From an uncultured Pelagibacteraceae bacterium (GTDB lineage: Bacteria; Pseudomonadota; Alphaproteobacteria; Pelagibacterales; Pelagibacteraceae), in NCBI GenBank assembly GCA_902578935.1, contig CACHEU010000001.1, forward strand, positions 186,001 to 250,000: a stretch of DNA of 64,000 nucleotides. Direction: 5' to 3'. This document shows, in pieces, positions 40,656 to 50,060 of this stretch; the first letter of the stretch is position 1; each line of letters begins with the position of its first letter. The position numbers and the translations under genes were made by a program. The notes beneath the pieces are model-generated. The model ran no database searches and had not been told where the DNA came from. It saw only the letters and a program-made list of their open reading frames with translations.

Positions 40656-41036
40656 CTATTTGATTGGCAGTTTATTGTTTTTCCAGCCAATCTTTTCTGC
40701 TTCGTTTCCTCTAAAGCCGTCTGAAACATTTGCACAATTATAACCCTCTTTAGTTAATAACTCAGCTGCTCTTTGAGATCTATTACCTGATCCACATAAG
40801 ATTAAGATCTGACAATCTTTTCCTATATTTAAATTTTTAAATTCTTTTACAAAATTTTCATTGATAACTCTTCCCTGAAACTGGGAAGATAAAAAATAAG
40901 TTTTTAACCCAATTTTATCACCATCAGGTTTGCCAATTTCATCCCACTCTTCTTTCGTTCTTACATCAAGCAAAACACTTTTTGGATTATTTTTTATATA
41001 ATCTTTTATTTCTTTGGTCGGTATTTGTTTAATCAT
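40656..41036 (-). CDS. Rhodanese-like domain protein
   Basis: VLLDVRTKEEWDEIG, LILCGSGNRSQRAAELL. Confidence 0.92.
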   Translation of the reverse strand: MIKQIPTKEIKDYIKNNPKSVLLDVRTKEEWDEIGKPDGDKIGLKTYFLSSQFQGRVINENFVKEFKNLNIGKDCQILILCGSGNRSQRAAELLTKEGYNCANVSDGFRGNEAEKIGWKNNKLPIK

Positions 41037-41464
41037 TTATTTTTTATAGCTCCTTGGGCAAGTTCGTCAACAAGATTATTATATTTGTCCTGGGCATGGC
41101 TTTTTACCCAAATCCACTTTATAGAATGCTTAGAAGATAAGTTTTTTAATTTTTTCCACAACTCTTTATTTTTTACAGATTTTTTTGACGCAGTTTTCCA
41201 TCCATTTTTTTCCCACCGCTTAATCCAAATTGTGATCCCATCTCTTACATAAGTAGAGTCGGTAAAAATTGAAATTTCTGATTTTTTTTTAAATTTTTGA
41301 ATTGCTTTAATGGGAGCTAAAAGTTCCATTTGGTTATTGGTTGTATTTTTTTCACTTCCAAAAAACATTTCTTTTATTTCATTATTTACCAGAATTATAG
41401 CCGCCCAACCACCAGGACCAGGATTACCCGAACATGCGCCATCCGTATATATTTTGTATTTCAT
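41033..41464 (-). CDS. rnhA: Ribonuclease HI
   Basis: YTDGACSGNPGPGGWAAI, NNQMELLA, FTDSTYVRDGI; start placed at MKYKIYTDG. Confidence 0.96.
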   Translation of the reverse strand: MKYKIYTDGACSGNPGPGGWAAIILVNNEIKEMFFGSEKNTTNNQMELLAPIKAIQKFKKKSEISIFTDSTYVRDGITIWIKRWEKNGWKTASKKSVKNKELWKKLKNLSSKHSIKWIWVKSHAQDKYNNLVDELAQGAIKNK

Positions 41465-41465
41465 T

Positions 41466-42434
41466 TTAAATAAGATAATCCTCAAAACCTTTTGCGTTCT
41501 TGTGAAACTCAAGTCGTTTTAAATATTCAATGGGATCCTTAATTTTTACGACTGCACCATCTACAATATTGATATAGTCAAACACTCTAGTTAAAAGGAA
41601 TCTTAAAGCAGCACCTTGAGAAAGAACTTTGATAGATTTTCTCTCTTCATCAGAGATTTTTCTAAATTCATTGTAGCCTTCTATAAATTTTTTGGCTTTA
41701 GTTACGTTAAAACTTAAGTTTTGTTTGACTCCATCAAAACATAAAGCATTAAAACATATCGCGATTTCAAAAGCATAAAAATCATTGCACGAAAAATAGA
41801 AGTCAATAAAACCAGAAAATTTATTATTTTTAAAAAAAATATTATCGTTAAAAAGGTCTGCATGAATAATTCCAGCAGGAAGATTATTTGGCCAATTTTT
41901 TTCTACATCAGTCAAATTTGCTTCTATTAACCTAGGAAGATCGGGATGAACTTTGTTGCACTCATTTTTCACCTGATCAAAAATTTTTCTCCATGATTTT
42001 ACGGACAAATCATTTTGTCTTTTAAAATGAAAATTTTTTGTAATCTCATGCAGTCTTGCAGATTCTCTGCCCACTATTTTACAATCTGACGGAGACAGAT
42101 TTTTTTTTGCTTTACCTTCTAAAAAGCTTGCAATCATAAATTTTTTATTCTGCAAATCAGATATATATAAGTTATTTTTGTTTGATATCGGTTTTGGGCA
42201 AACAAAACTCTTGTTGTTCAATCCCAACATCAATTCAGAAAAAAAAGGAAGATCATGTTTGTTAACTCTTTTTTCATAAATTGTTAAAATATACTTTCCC
42301 TTATCAGTTTCTATTGAATAGTTTGTGTTTTCAATTCCCTCTTTAATACCTTCAAATTTTTTTAAATTACCCAGACTGTAATTTGAGAGAATAGAGTTAA
42401 TTTTTTCTTTATCTAATTTTGTATAGATGGCCAT
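41466..42434 (-). CDS. thrB: Homoserine kinase, ThrB type II (APH-like fold)
   Basis: GIENTNYSIETDKGKYILTIYE, IHADLFNDNIFF...GFIDFYFS. Confidence 0.93.
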   Translation of the reverse strand: MAIYTKLDKEKINSILSNYSLGNLKKFEGIKEGIENTNYSIETDKGKYILTIYEKRVNKHDLPFFSELMLGLNNKSFVCPKPISNKNNLYISDLQNKKFMIASFLEGKAKKNLSPSDCKIVGRESARLHEITKNFHFKRQNDLSVKSWRKIFDQVKNECNKVHPDLPRLIEANLTDVEKNWPNNLPAGIIHADLFNDNIFFKNNKFSGFIDFYFSCNDFYAFEIAICFNALCFDGVKQNLSFNVTKAKKFIEGYNEFRKISDEERKSIKVLSQGAALRFLLTRVFDYINIVDGAVVKIKDPIEYLKRLEFHKNAKGFEDYLI

Positions 42435-43370
42435 TTAGTTTAATTCTTTTGGTAATTTAAAAACTACTTTTTCATTTGCTGTTATAACTTCCTCAATAGA
42501 AACTTGCATATCTTTTTTTATTTCTGAAATAAAATTTTTAACCAACTCTTCCGGAGCAGAAGCGCCAGAAGATAAGCCAATAGTTTTGCAGTTTTTTATT
42601 TTTTCCATAGGAGTTTTTTTTCCATCAAAAATTAGTTCAGAATTTTTACACCCTGATTTCTTCGCAACCTCCACCAACCTTGCGGAATTCGAGGAATTTT
42701 TGCTTCCTATTATAAAAAACATTTCACAGTTAGCTGCAATTTTTTTTACTGCAGCCTGCCTATTTGTTGTTGCGTAACAAATATCTTCTTTAATTGGACC
42801 TTTTATATCTGGAAATTTTAGTTTTAAAGCATCAATAATTTCCTTTGTGTCGTCAACCGACAAGGTTGTTTGAGTTACATAAGCCAATGGTTTTGTAAAA
42901 TTTAAATTTTTAATCTCGTCGACAGTTTCTATAAGTTTGATGGATCCATTAGGCAGTTGCCCCATAGTACCAACAACTTCAGGATGATTTCTGTGTCCTA
43001 TTAAAACAATATCAAAACCTTTTTTATATAATTGTTCAGTTTCACGATGTACTTTGGAAACTAAAGGACAAGTAGCGTCAACATAAAAAATTTTCTTAAG
43101 CTTTGCTTCTTCGGGAACCTTTTTAGGAACACCATGGGCTGAAAATATAACAGGTCTTGACGAGTCTGAAATTTCTGAAATTTCTTCTACAAAAATAGCT
43201 CCTAATTTTTTTAACGATTCAACAACATTTTTATTGTGAACTATTTCATGCCTTACATACACCGGCGAACCATATTTATCTAAAGTTTTTTTAACTATTT
43301 CTATAGCCCTATCAACTCCAGCACAAAATCCTCTTGGTGATGCTAAAAAAATTTTAAGTTTATTTTTCAT
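42435..43370 (-). CDS. ispH: 4-hydroxy-3-methylbut-2-enyl diphosphate reductase
   Basis: LASPRGFCAGVDRAIEIV, VRHEIVHNK, FSAHGV, CYATTNRQ. Confidence 0.97.
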   Translation of the reverse strand: MKNKLKIFLASPRGFCAGVDRAIEIVKKTLDKYGSPVYVRHEIVHNKNVVESLKKLGAIFVEEISEISDSSRPVIFSAHGVPKKVPEEAKLKKIFYVDATCPLVSKVHRETEQLYKKGFDIVLIGHRNHPEVVGTMGQLPNGSIKLIETVDEIKNLNFTKPLAYVTQTTLSVDDTKEIIDALKLKFPDIKGPIKEDICYATTNRQAAVKKIAANCEMFFIIGSKNSSNSARLVEVAKKSGCKNSELIFDGKKTPMEKIKNCKTIGLSSGASAPEELVKNFISEIKKDMQVSIEEVITANEKVVFKLPKELN

Positions 43371-44295
43371 TTTTTTCTATTAGGTATTCAAGCAATATAT
43401 GCGGAAATGTTAATGACGCCAAACCAATAAATATTACTTGGATAATTACATCATTTAAACCATACAAATTTGAAAGATAAATCACCGACAACAAATATAG
43501 CAAAGCTGTCAAAATTGTTAACGGTAATGCTTTCTTAATAAACATTTTAACTCCATTTAAAAAACTGTTTTCATCCAATTCATAGGATATTGATATTATG
43601 TGTCTGATAGAATGTAGGAAACAAAAATAAATTGTAAAAGCAATTAAAGGAGAAAAAACAAAATTTAAAATAAGAATAGAAAGTATATCTAGAAGTAAAA
43701 TTTCAAAATCTTTAAATCTGTTTTTAAAAATAAAATACAAATATCCGAAAGTGCCCAAGCCTAGACAAATATTAATTATCCAATGTTGATCTTTAATAAA
43801 AAATAAAACTTCATCGTTTATTAACAAAACTTCAAAAATTTTTAAAGTTTCATCAATATAAAAAAATAGTGGTGCAAATATTATCAAAGAGCCTTTTATT
43901 AAATAAAAAAACTGATCAAAATTAGAATTTCCTATATTCAAGAAAGAAGTGTCCTCCCTGCCAAAATGATAAGAAGCAATAAGTAAAAAAACTAATAAAG
44001 TTAGCGATGCAAAGAAAAACCAAAATATGATTACCGCAAGTGAGATTAGTACATAAATTAAATAAAATATTATTTTATTATTTGTTTTGTAAATTTTCAA
44101 AATTTTATTTGCCTTATAGTTATCCATTGCCCCATGGGATATTCCTACTGATAAAATCAAAAATAAACAAACGAATGGAATTATTAATTCATTTGAAAAT
44201 TCTACATTACCTCCAATTATTAATGCAATTGCTGACAATGCAATTGTCAAAACAGAGAAATAAAACGTATGTTTGCCGTAAATTTTTTTAATCAT
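43360..44295 (-). CDS. blh: Brp/Blh-family beta-carotene 15,15'-dioxygenase (retinal-forming)
   Basis: Polytopic; SHGAMDNYKA, SYHFGREDT, FLHSIRHI histidine motifs; next to crtY. Confidence 0.9.
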   Translation of the reverse strand: MIKKIYGKHTFYFSVLTIALSAIALIIGGNVEFSNELIIPFVCLFLILSVGISHGAMDNYKANKILKIYKTNNKIIFYLIYVLISLAVIIFWFFFASLTLLVFLLIASYHFGREDTSFLNIGNSNFDQFFYLIKGSLIIFAPLFFYIDETLKIFEVLLINDEVLFFIKDQHWIINICLGLGTFGYLYFIFKNRFKDFEILLLDILSILILNFVFSPLIAFTIYFCFLHSIRHIISISYELDENSFLNGVKMFIKKALPLTILTALLYLLSVIYLSNLYGLNDVIIQVIFIGLASLTFPHILLEYLIEKNEK

Positions 44296-44297
44296 TT

Positions 44298-45359
44298 TTA
44301 ATTGAAAATAGATCTAATAAATATCCATTTGGGCATTTTTGAAATTATCGATAAATCTTCTAAAACATTACTTTTATTTGATAAAAATTTAATAGCAGCA
44401 ACAGAAGAAGTTCCAAACATATTGAAAAATATATGGGGCATTTTTTCCGGATGTTTTTCCAAAACTCTCAAAAATATTTTATCCAAAAATTGATATTTTT
44501 TTCCTATTTCATATTTTTTTGTATTTTTAATATTTTCAATATTCATTCTTATGAATTTACTATGTTCCTGGATGTTAAGAAACGTATAACCGGTACTTAA
44601 TCTTGTCATGCCACCAGCTGTTCCAATATTTATCCTATTCTTTTCTTTTTCATTAATAGGATGAAAAAGGGGAATAGACCCTTCTTCTTTAAAATTTACT
44701 TTGTAATCTTTTAAACCTAGACGATTAATATGGTTTTTTATTTGAGATTCGTAATCTTTTAGAACCCCATCTTTTTTGGACAACCACGTGGTTTCAATCA
44801 TTGCTTTGTTTTTATTAAAAGGCAAAACGTAAAAGAAATGAACATTATTTCTTTGATCACAATCAAAATCCATCAAATCTACGGTACTATCATTAAAAAA
44901 TTCTTCACTAGTTTCAATTTCAATTCCGTGAAAATGTTGCCAAAGATTTGATTCAGCATTTTCTAATGAAGGCACGCTGTTAAAGATAAAAGCATTGTTT
45001 GTATTCAAATCTTTAATATTTTTAAAAAATTTAATATTTTTATTTTTTCCTAATCTTTCATTAATTTTATTGTAAAAAAGCCCACTATCAATACTTTCAT
45101 AAGGAAAACTATCGCATTTAATAACTTTAGAATCAGAAGATGTTTTTATAGAAAATTTTTTCCAACTTTTCTTAACACAGTCATCAAAGTTATGAGAACT
45201 AACATTCCAAAAAGACCAAGTTTTATCTCTCTTGTATTCTGTTCTTGGTTCAACAATTGCTAGTGTTTTTTTATTTAGTTTTTGATGGATATCTAATTCA
45301 TAGGCAAGTGATAACCCTGCACATCCACCACCAATAATTACATAATCAAATTCTTTCAT
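44298..45359 (-). CDS. crtY: Lycopene beta-cyclase
   Basis: FDYVIIGGGCAGLSLAYEL, KTWSFW, TAGGMTRLSTGYTF. Confidence 0.93.
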   Translation of the reverse strand: MKEFDYVIIGGGCAGLSLAYELDIHQKLNKKTLAIVEPRTEYKRDKTWSFWNVSSHNFDDCVKKSWKKFSIKTSSDSKVIKCDSFPYESIDSGLFYNKINERLGKNKNIKFFKNIKDLNTNNAFIFNSVPSLENAESNLWQHFHGIEIETSEEFFNDSTVDLMDFDCDQRNNVHFFYVLPFNKNKAMIETTWLSKKDGVLKDYESQIKNHINRLGLKDYKVNFKEEGSIPLFHPINEKEKNRINIGTAGGMTRLSTGYTFLNIQEHSKFIRMNIENIKNTKKYEIGKKYQFLDKIFLRVLEKHPEKMPHIFFNMFGTSSVAAIKFLSNKSNVLEDLSIISKMPKWIFIRSIFN

Positions 45360-46209
45360 TTAAAACTATATCCTCACTAATTAAGTTATATTCATTTTCT
45401 TTTTCATGCTTTCTTGGTTTTATAAAAAAAAGCATTATTAAATCTGACAAAGAAAAAATGGTTTGAATTATTTTACCAAAATTTGATACATAAATTTTTC
45501 CAGCCTTTCTGTAACTGCCAATGTCTTTTTTTTGTAAGATTTTTTTTCCTATTTGTCTGTAAACTCTTCTAGCAACAATTATTGAAAAACGACAATTAAG
45601 AGGAATGTCCTTTATACCAACAAAAGAGCTATCGTAGAAAGAATCGGCTTTATAGATAATTTTTTTTATGTCCAAAAATGCATCTTCAGAATTTTTTATT
45701 AGGTAAATTCTATTTTTATTTTCATCTTCCACAACATCTCTTGCGATGTTTGTTAGCTGCATTGCAATTCCTAAATCAATGGCTCTTTGTAGGGATTCTT
45801 TTTTTTTAACACCAAGTATTTTTGCCATCATCAAACCTACAGTTCCAGCAACTCTGTAAGAATAAACCAATAATTCTTTTTCTGTTTTTATCCTAACCTC
45901 TTTTTTAAGATCAGACTTTACTCCATCAAATAAATCGTTCACTATTTTTTTTGAAATATTAGACTCACTCATTAAATCACACATATTTTTTATCACAGAA
46001 TCTTGCTGATTTTTTTGCTCAAATTTCATTTTAAATTTTTCAAGCTCTTTTTTTTTGATTTCTAAATCAGCATTTTGATCCGCAATATTATCTATTGTTC
46101 TACAAAAATCGTATAGTTTAGAGCATCTAGAATAAATTTTTTTTGGCAAAAAGAATCCAGACCAATTAAAAGATTTTGCATAAATAGATAAATAATTTTT
46201 TGTTGTCAT
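45346..46209 (-). CDS. crtB: Phytoene synthase
   Basis: YDFCRTIDNIAD, GIAMQLTNIARDVVED. Confidence 0.94.
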   Translation of the reverse strand: MTTKNYLSIYAKSFNWSGFFLPKKIYSRCSKLYDFCRTIDNIADQNADLEIKKKELEKFKMKFEQKNQQDSVIKNMCDLMSESNISKKIVNDLFDGVKSDLKKEVRIKTEKELLVYSYRVAGTVGLMMAKILGVKKKESLQRAIDLGIAMQLTNIARDVVEDENKNRIYLIKNSEDAFLDIKKIIYKADSFYDSSFVGIKDIPLNCRFSIIVARRVYRQIGKKILQKKDIGSYRKAGKIYVSNFGKIIQTIFSLSDLIMLFFIKPRKHEKENEYNLISEDIVLNERI

Positions 46210-47672
46210 TATAAAATTTTGTCCAAAACCTTTGCAGACGATAGAACTCCTGGAACACCAGCGCCCGGATGAGTTCCGGCTCCTACAAAATAAAGATTTT
46301 TAAATATTTCTGATTGGTTATGAAATCTGAAATAAGCAGATTGTGTAAGTCGAGGCTGTATGGAAAATCCTGAGCCATGATGTGTTGAAAGTTCATTTTC
46401 GAAATAGTCTGGAGTTAAATAGAAATCTTCAACAATATTATCTTTTAAGTTAGGCAAAACTGTTTCACTCATTTTCTTAACGACAAGGTTTTTAAATTTT
46501 TTTCCTTCAGTCTTCCAATCTATTTTAGAAAGATTATTTGGCACAGGAACTAAAACGTAAAAAGCATCATGATTTTGAGGTGCCATATCAGGGTCTGTAG
46601 CTGAAGGTCTGTGTAAGTAAAAACTTATATCTTCAGACAGTGTTTTTTTACTAAAAATTTTATGTAAATGCTCTTTATAACTTTTTCCAAAACATATTGT
46701 ATGGTGAGCTACATTTTCATATTTTTTTTTAGTCCCAAAGTAATATACAAATAGTCCCATTGAGTAGTTCATTCTTTTTAATTTTAAATTAAACAAAAAA
46801 TTGTATTCTTTTTTATTTTTGATTAGATTATTATAAACATATGGAGGATCTGAATTACATATTAAGTAATTACAATTGTGTATCTGACCTTTGCTTTTAA
46901 TGCCCGTAACTTTTTTTTCTTGTATTAAGATTTCTTCAATCTCAGAATTTTTGTGTATTTTAATACCTTCTTCTTTCATTAAAGTCTCCAGTGCCTCTAT
47001 AACTTTCCCTGTTCCACCAAGAGCATAATGAATTCCCCATTTTTTTTCTAAAAACAAAATTAATGTGTAAATTGACGTGGTAGTAAAAGGGTTACCACCC
47101 ACAAGCAAAGGGTGCATGCTAAACACTCTTCTAAGTTTATCATTTTCAACAAAATTACTAACTAAGGAATATACTGATTGATAACTTTTCAGCTTTAACA
47201 AAGAAGGGATTTGTTTTGACATGAAGACAAAATTGTTAAAAGGCACAGAAGCAAGTTCCGTAAAACCTTTGTCAAAAATTTTTGAAGTAAAAGCCAATAA
47301 TTTTTTGTAACCATCTATGTCTTTAGAAGATAGTTTTCTAATTTCTTTTTCTATTGCTTTTTCATCACCTGAGTAATCAAATTTAGAACCATCACTAAAA
47401 AGAAATCTGTACCAAAGTTTTAAAGGCGTTATACGAACGTATTTTTTTATATCTTTTCCAAACAATTCAAAGAGTTCACCCAACAAATGCGGTGCAGTTA
47501 TAACTGTTGGTCCAGCGTCAAAAATGAAATTTCCTCTTCTAAAAACTCTTGCTCTACCACCAAGATCAGGTTGTTTTTCAAAAATTGAAACATCATAACC
47601 TTTTGATTTTAATCTTAGGGCTGAGGCTAAACCACCAAAACCTGATCCGACAACAATAACTTTTTTTGTCAT
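46209..47672 (-). CDS. crtI: Phytoene desaturase
   Basis: VVGSGFGGLASALRL, C-terminal YFVGAGTHPGAGVPGVLSSAK. Confidence 0.97.
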   Translation of the reverse strand: MTKKVIVVGSGFGGLASALRLKSKGYDVSIFEKQPDLGGRARVFRRGNFIFDAGPTVITAPHLLGELFELFGKDIKKYVRITPLKLWYRFLFSDGSKFDYSGDEKAIEKEIRKLSSKDIDGYKKLLAFTSKIFDKGFTELASVPFNNFVFMSKQIPSLLKLKSYQSVYSLVSNFVENDKLRRVFSMHPLLVGGNPFTTTSIYTLILFLEKKWGIHYALGGTGKVIEALETLMKEEGIKIHKNSEIEEILIQEKKVTGIKSKGQIHNCNYLICNSDPPYVYNNLIKNKKEYNFLFNLKLKRMNYSMGLFVYYFGTKKKYENVAHHTICFGKSYKEHLHKIFSKKTLSEDISFYLHRPSATDPDMAPQNHDAFYVLVPVPNNLSKIDWKTEGKKFKNLVVKKMSETVLPNLKDNIVEDFYLTPDYFENELSTHHGSGFSIQPRLTQSAYFRFHNQSEIFKNLYFVGAGTHPGAGVPGVLSSAKVLDKIL

Positions 47673-47688
47673 ATGTTTGGATCTTACT

Positions 47689-48186
47689 CTAGATAGATTT
47701 GTTTTTTAAAATTTTTTTTGCCTCGTCAATGCTTGAAATATAAATTTTATCTAGTTTTTTCTTGTCGATTGAGTTTTTAATGATTTTTTCGATAGAACGA
47801 ATAGCTATATCTACTGATGAATTTTTTACGTCTTTTATGGCTTGAGTTTTCATTTGCTTTATTTTTTCTTCTGCAGCTTTTTTTCTATTTTCAACAATAT
47901 TGTGAAATTCCTCGTTAGTTTTAATTATATTAGCTTCCGCTTGTTTTTCTGCTTTGTGGATTAAATTTTTAATTTCTTCCTTTGATTTACCAACTTTAGA
48001 TTCATATTCACCCAATATATTTTTAGCTTCATCTTTTAATTTTTCTGCATTATCTATTTCTTCTTTTATTTTTTTTATGCTCTCGTCTAGGGACCGACCG
48101 ATTTTTTGAGGAACTTTAAGATAAAAAATTAAACCAACAAAAATTAAAAACGAAACAGCAACCCAAAATGTAGCATCAATATTCAT
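47689..48186 (-). CDS. atpF: F0F1 ATP synthase subunit b
   Basis: N-terminal TM plus long coiled coil; in F0 operon. Confidence 0.9.
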   Translation of the reverse strand: MNIDATFWVAVSFLIFVGLIFYLKVPQKIGRSLDESIKKIKEEIDNAEKLKDEAKNILGEYESKVGKSKEEIKNLIHKAEKQAEANIIKTNEEFHNIVENRKKAAEEKIKQMKTQAIKDVKNSSVDIAIRSIEKIIKNSIDKKKLDKIYISSIDEAKKILKNKSI

Positions 48187-48758
48187 ATTTTTTTAACCTT
48201 ATATTCTTTGAGTACTTGAGACACCGTAGCTTTTATGCTGCTTCTATTTAAATCTTCTCCAAATATGTCTTTAACCAAAGTAGAAACAATTTCTTCAGAA
48301 ATTGTATTTACCTTATTTAGAGATTCAGACTTAAATTTTTGAATTTCTTTTTCAGCATTACGAGTTTCTTGTTCAATTTCTTTTTGAATCTTATTTTTTT
48401 TTGCCTGCATATCCTCATTTAATTTTTGACTACTTTCTGAAAGAATTTTTTTTGCATCTACTTTTGCAGACTCCATTAAATCTTTGTAAGCTTTAAGTTT
48501 TTTTTCTGCTTCTTCTCTAAATGTCTTTGCTTCCTCCAAGTCCTTTCTTATTTTGCTTTCCCTCATATCAATATTACTTTTGATTTTTGGAATAAAAATT
48601 CTGGATATCAATATATAAATTGATAAAAAAATAATAATTAACCAAAAAGCCTGTGATGCCCAATATTTAGGATTAAGCTGAGGCATGCCAGCCTCAGCTG
48701 CAAAAAGACTTTCCCCCAATAGAGTAGGGAAAACTAAAACAATTAAAAACTTCTTCAT
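48183..48758 (-). CDS. F0F1 ATP synthase subunit b'
   Basis: MPQLNPKYWASQAFWLIIIFLSIYI then coiled coil; second b-type subunit in F0 operon. Confidence 0.9.
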   Translation of the reverse strand: MKKFLIVLVFPTLLGESLFAAEAGMPQLNPKYWASQAFWLIIIFLSIYILISRIFIPKIKSNIDMRESKIRKDLEEAKTFREEAEKKLKAYKDLMESAKVDAKKILSESSQKLNEDMQAKKNKIQKEIEQETRNAEKEIQKFKSESLNKVNTISEEIVSTLVKDIFGEDLNRSSIKATVSQVLKEYKVKKI

Positions 48759-48773
48759 AAACTTTAAATAAAA

Positions 48774-49001
48774 TTAAAAAGCAAAAAGTATTATGAGCGC
48801 TACAACCAATCCAAAAAGACCAGTAGCTTCAGCCAAAGCAAATCCCAAAAGTAGATTAGGGAATTGTTTTTGAGCTGCAGACGGGTTTCTCATCGCTCCG
48901 GACAAATAATTTCCGAATATTAACCCGATACCAACACCAGCTCCAGCCAAAGCAATTGCGGCCAATCCTGCACCGATCATTTTTGCTGCTTCTAGTTCCA
49001 T
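48774..49001 (-). CDS. atpE: F0F1 ATP synthase subunit c
   Basis: Two-helix hairpin, AGAGVGIGLIFG...ALAEATGLFGLVVALIILF. Confidence 0.97.
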   Translation of the reverse strand: MELEAAKMIGAGLAAIALAGAGVGIGLIFGNYLSGAMRNPSAAQKQFPNLLLGFALAEATGLFGLVVALIILFAF

Positions 49002-49019
49002 TTTTCCTCCTTTTTTTTG

Positions 49020-49754
49020 TTAGTGATGTAAATTTAATGCATCATTTAAATAGATGCATGTCAAAATTGCAAAAACATAAGCTTGTAAAAATGCTACCAA
49101 AATTTCTAATCCAGTAAGTGCAACTGAAAAACTTAATGGCAACCATCCACCAATCAACCCTAAACTGATGACAAAACCACCAAACACTTTTAGCATGGTA
49201 TGACCAGCCATCATATTGGCGAATAATCTTACAGATAAACTAACAGGTCTACTCAAATACGAAATAATTTCAATTATGGTTATAATTGGCAACAAAACTA
49301 TCGGAACCCCACTGGGAACAAATATTTTTAAATATTTAAAACCATGAATTACAAACCCCAAGATTGTTACTCCAATAAAAATAAATATTGCAAAAGTTAA
49401 TGTTACTATTATGTGACTAGTAACAGTGAAAGAATAGGGCAACATACCAATCATATTGCAAAACAATATAAAAATAAAAAGACTAAAAATAAATGGAAAA
49501 TAAGGCTTAGCTTTTTTTCCTGCGGTGTCACTAATCATTTTTGCTATAAAGTTATATAACATCTCTGACATCAACTGTATTTTACTCGGTACTAGTTTTT
49601 TTTCTCTAGTCCCGAATAGTAATAGTGCTGTGATTAATACGGCACTGATAGTCATAAAAAGGCTTGAATTCGTAAAGGATAAATCTATACCAGAAATCTT
49701 TATCTCCGGTCCAATTCTGTGCACTTCAAATTGTTGCATTGGATTTGCGGCCAT
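49020..49754 (-). CDS. atpB: F0F1 ATP synthase subunit a
   Basis: LSVRLFANMMAGHTMLK, VAFLQAYVFAILTCIYLNDA. Confidence 0.97.
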   Translation of the reverse strand: MAANPMQQFEVHRIGPEIKISGIDLSFTNSSLFMTISAVLITALLLFGTREKKLVPSKIQLMSEMLYNFIAKMISDTAGKKAKPYFPFIFSLFIFILFCNMIGMLPYSFTVTSHIIVTLTFAIFIFIGVTILGFVIHGFKYLKIFVPSGVPIVLLPIITIIEIISYLSRPVSLSVRLFANMMAGHTMLKVFGGFVISLGLIGGWLPLSFSVALTGLEILVAFLQAYVFAILTCIYLNDALNLHH

Positions 49755-49757
49755 AAT

Positions 49758-50060
49758 CTAATTCCCATCTCCTTGCATTTTCTTTGCGGCTTTAAAAACA
49801 TTAACGATTCCAGCTGCAGCCCCAAAAAGAAAAAAAACAATAATTAATATTGGTTTAGTACCAAACCAGTTGTCCAAAATAAACCCAATAATTGTCCCAA
49901 CCGCAACTGCTGCAACAAGCTCTGTTCCGAGTTTAAAAGCATTTCCTAGAAAAACACCTTTTTTGTCAGCTTTTTTTAAATTTTTATTTTGCAATTTAGA
50001 TTTTGCAATTTTAAGGCGAGTTTTAAGATCCTCTAAATCACTCATTTGATTTTTATGCAA
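49758..50060 (-). CDS. atpI: ATP synthase-associated AtpI-type protein
   Basis: GTIIGFILDNWFGTKPILIIVFFLFGAAAGIVNV; start of F0 operon. Confidence 0.88.
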   Translation of the reverse strand: MHKNQMSDLEDLKTRLKIAKSKLQNKNLKKADKKGVFLGNAFKLGTELVAAVAVGTIIGFILDNWFGTKPILIIVFFLFGAAAGIVNVFKAAKKMQGDGN

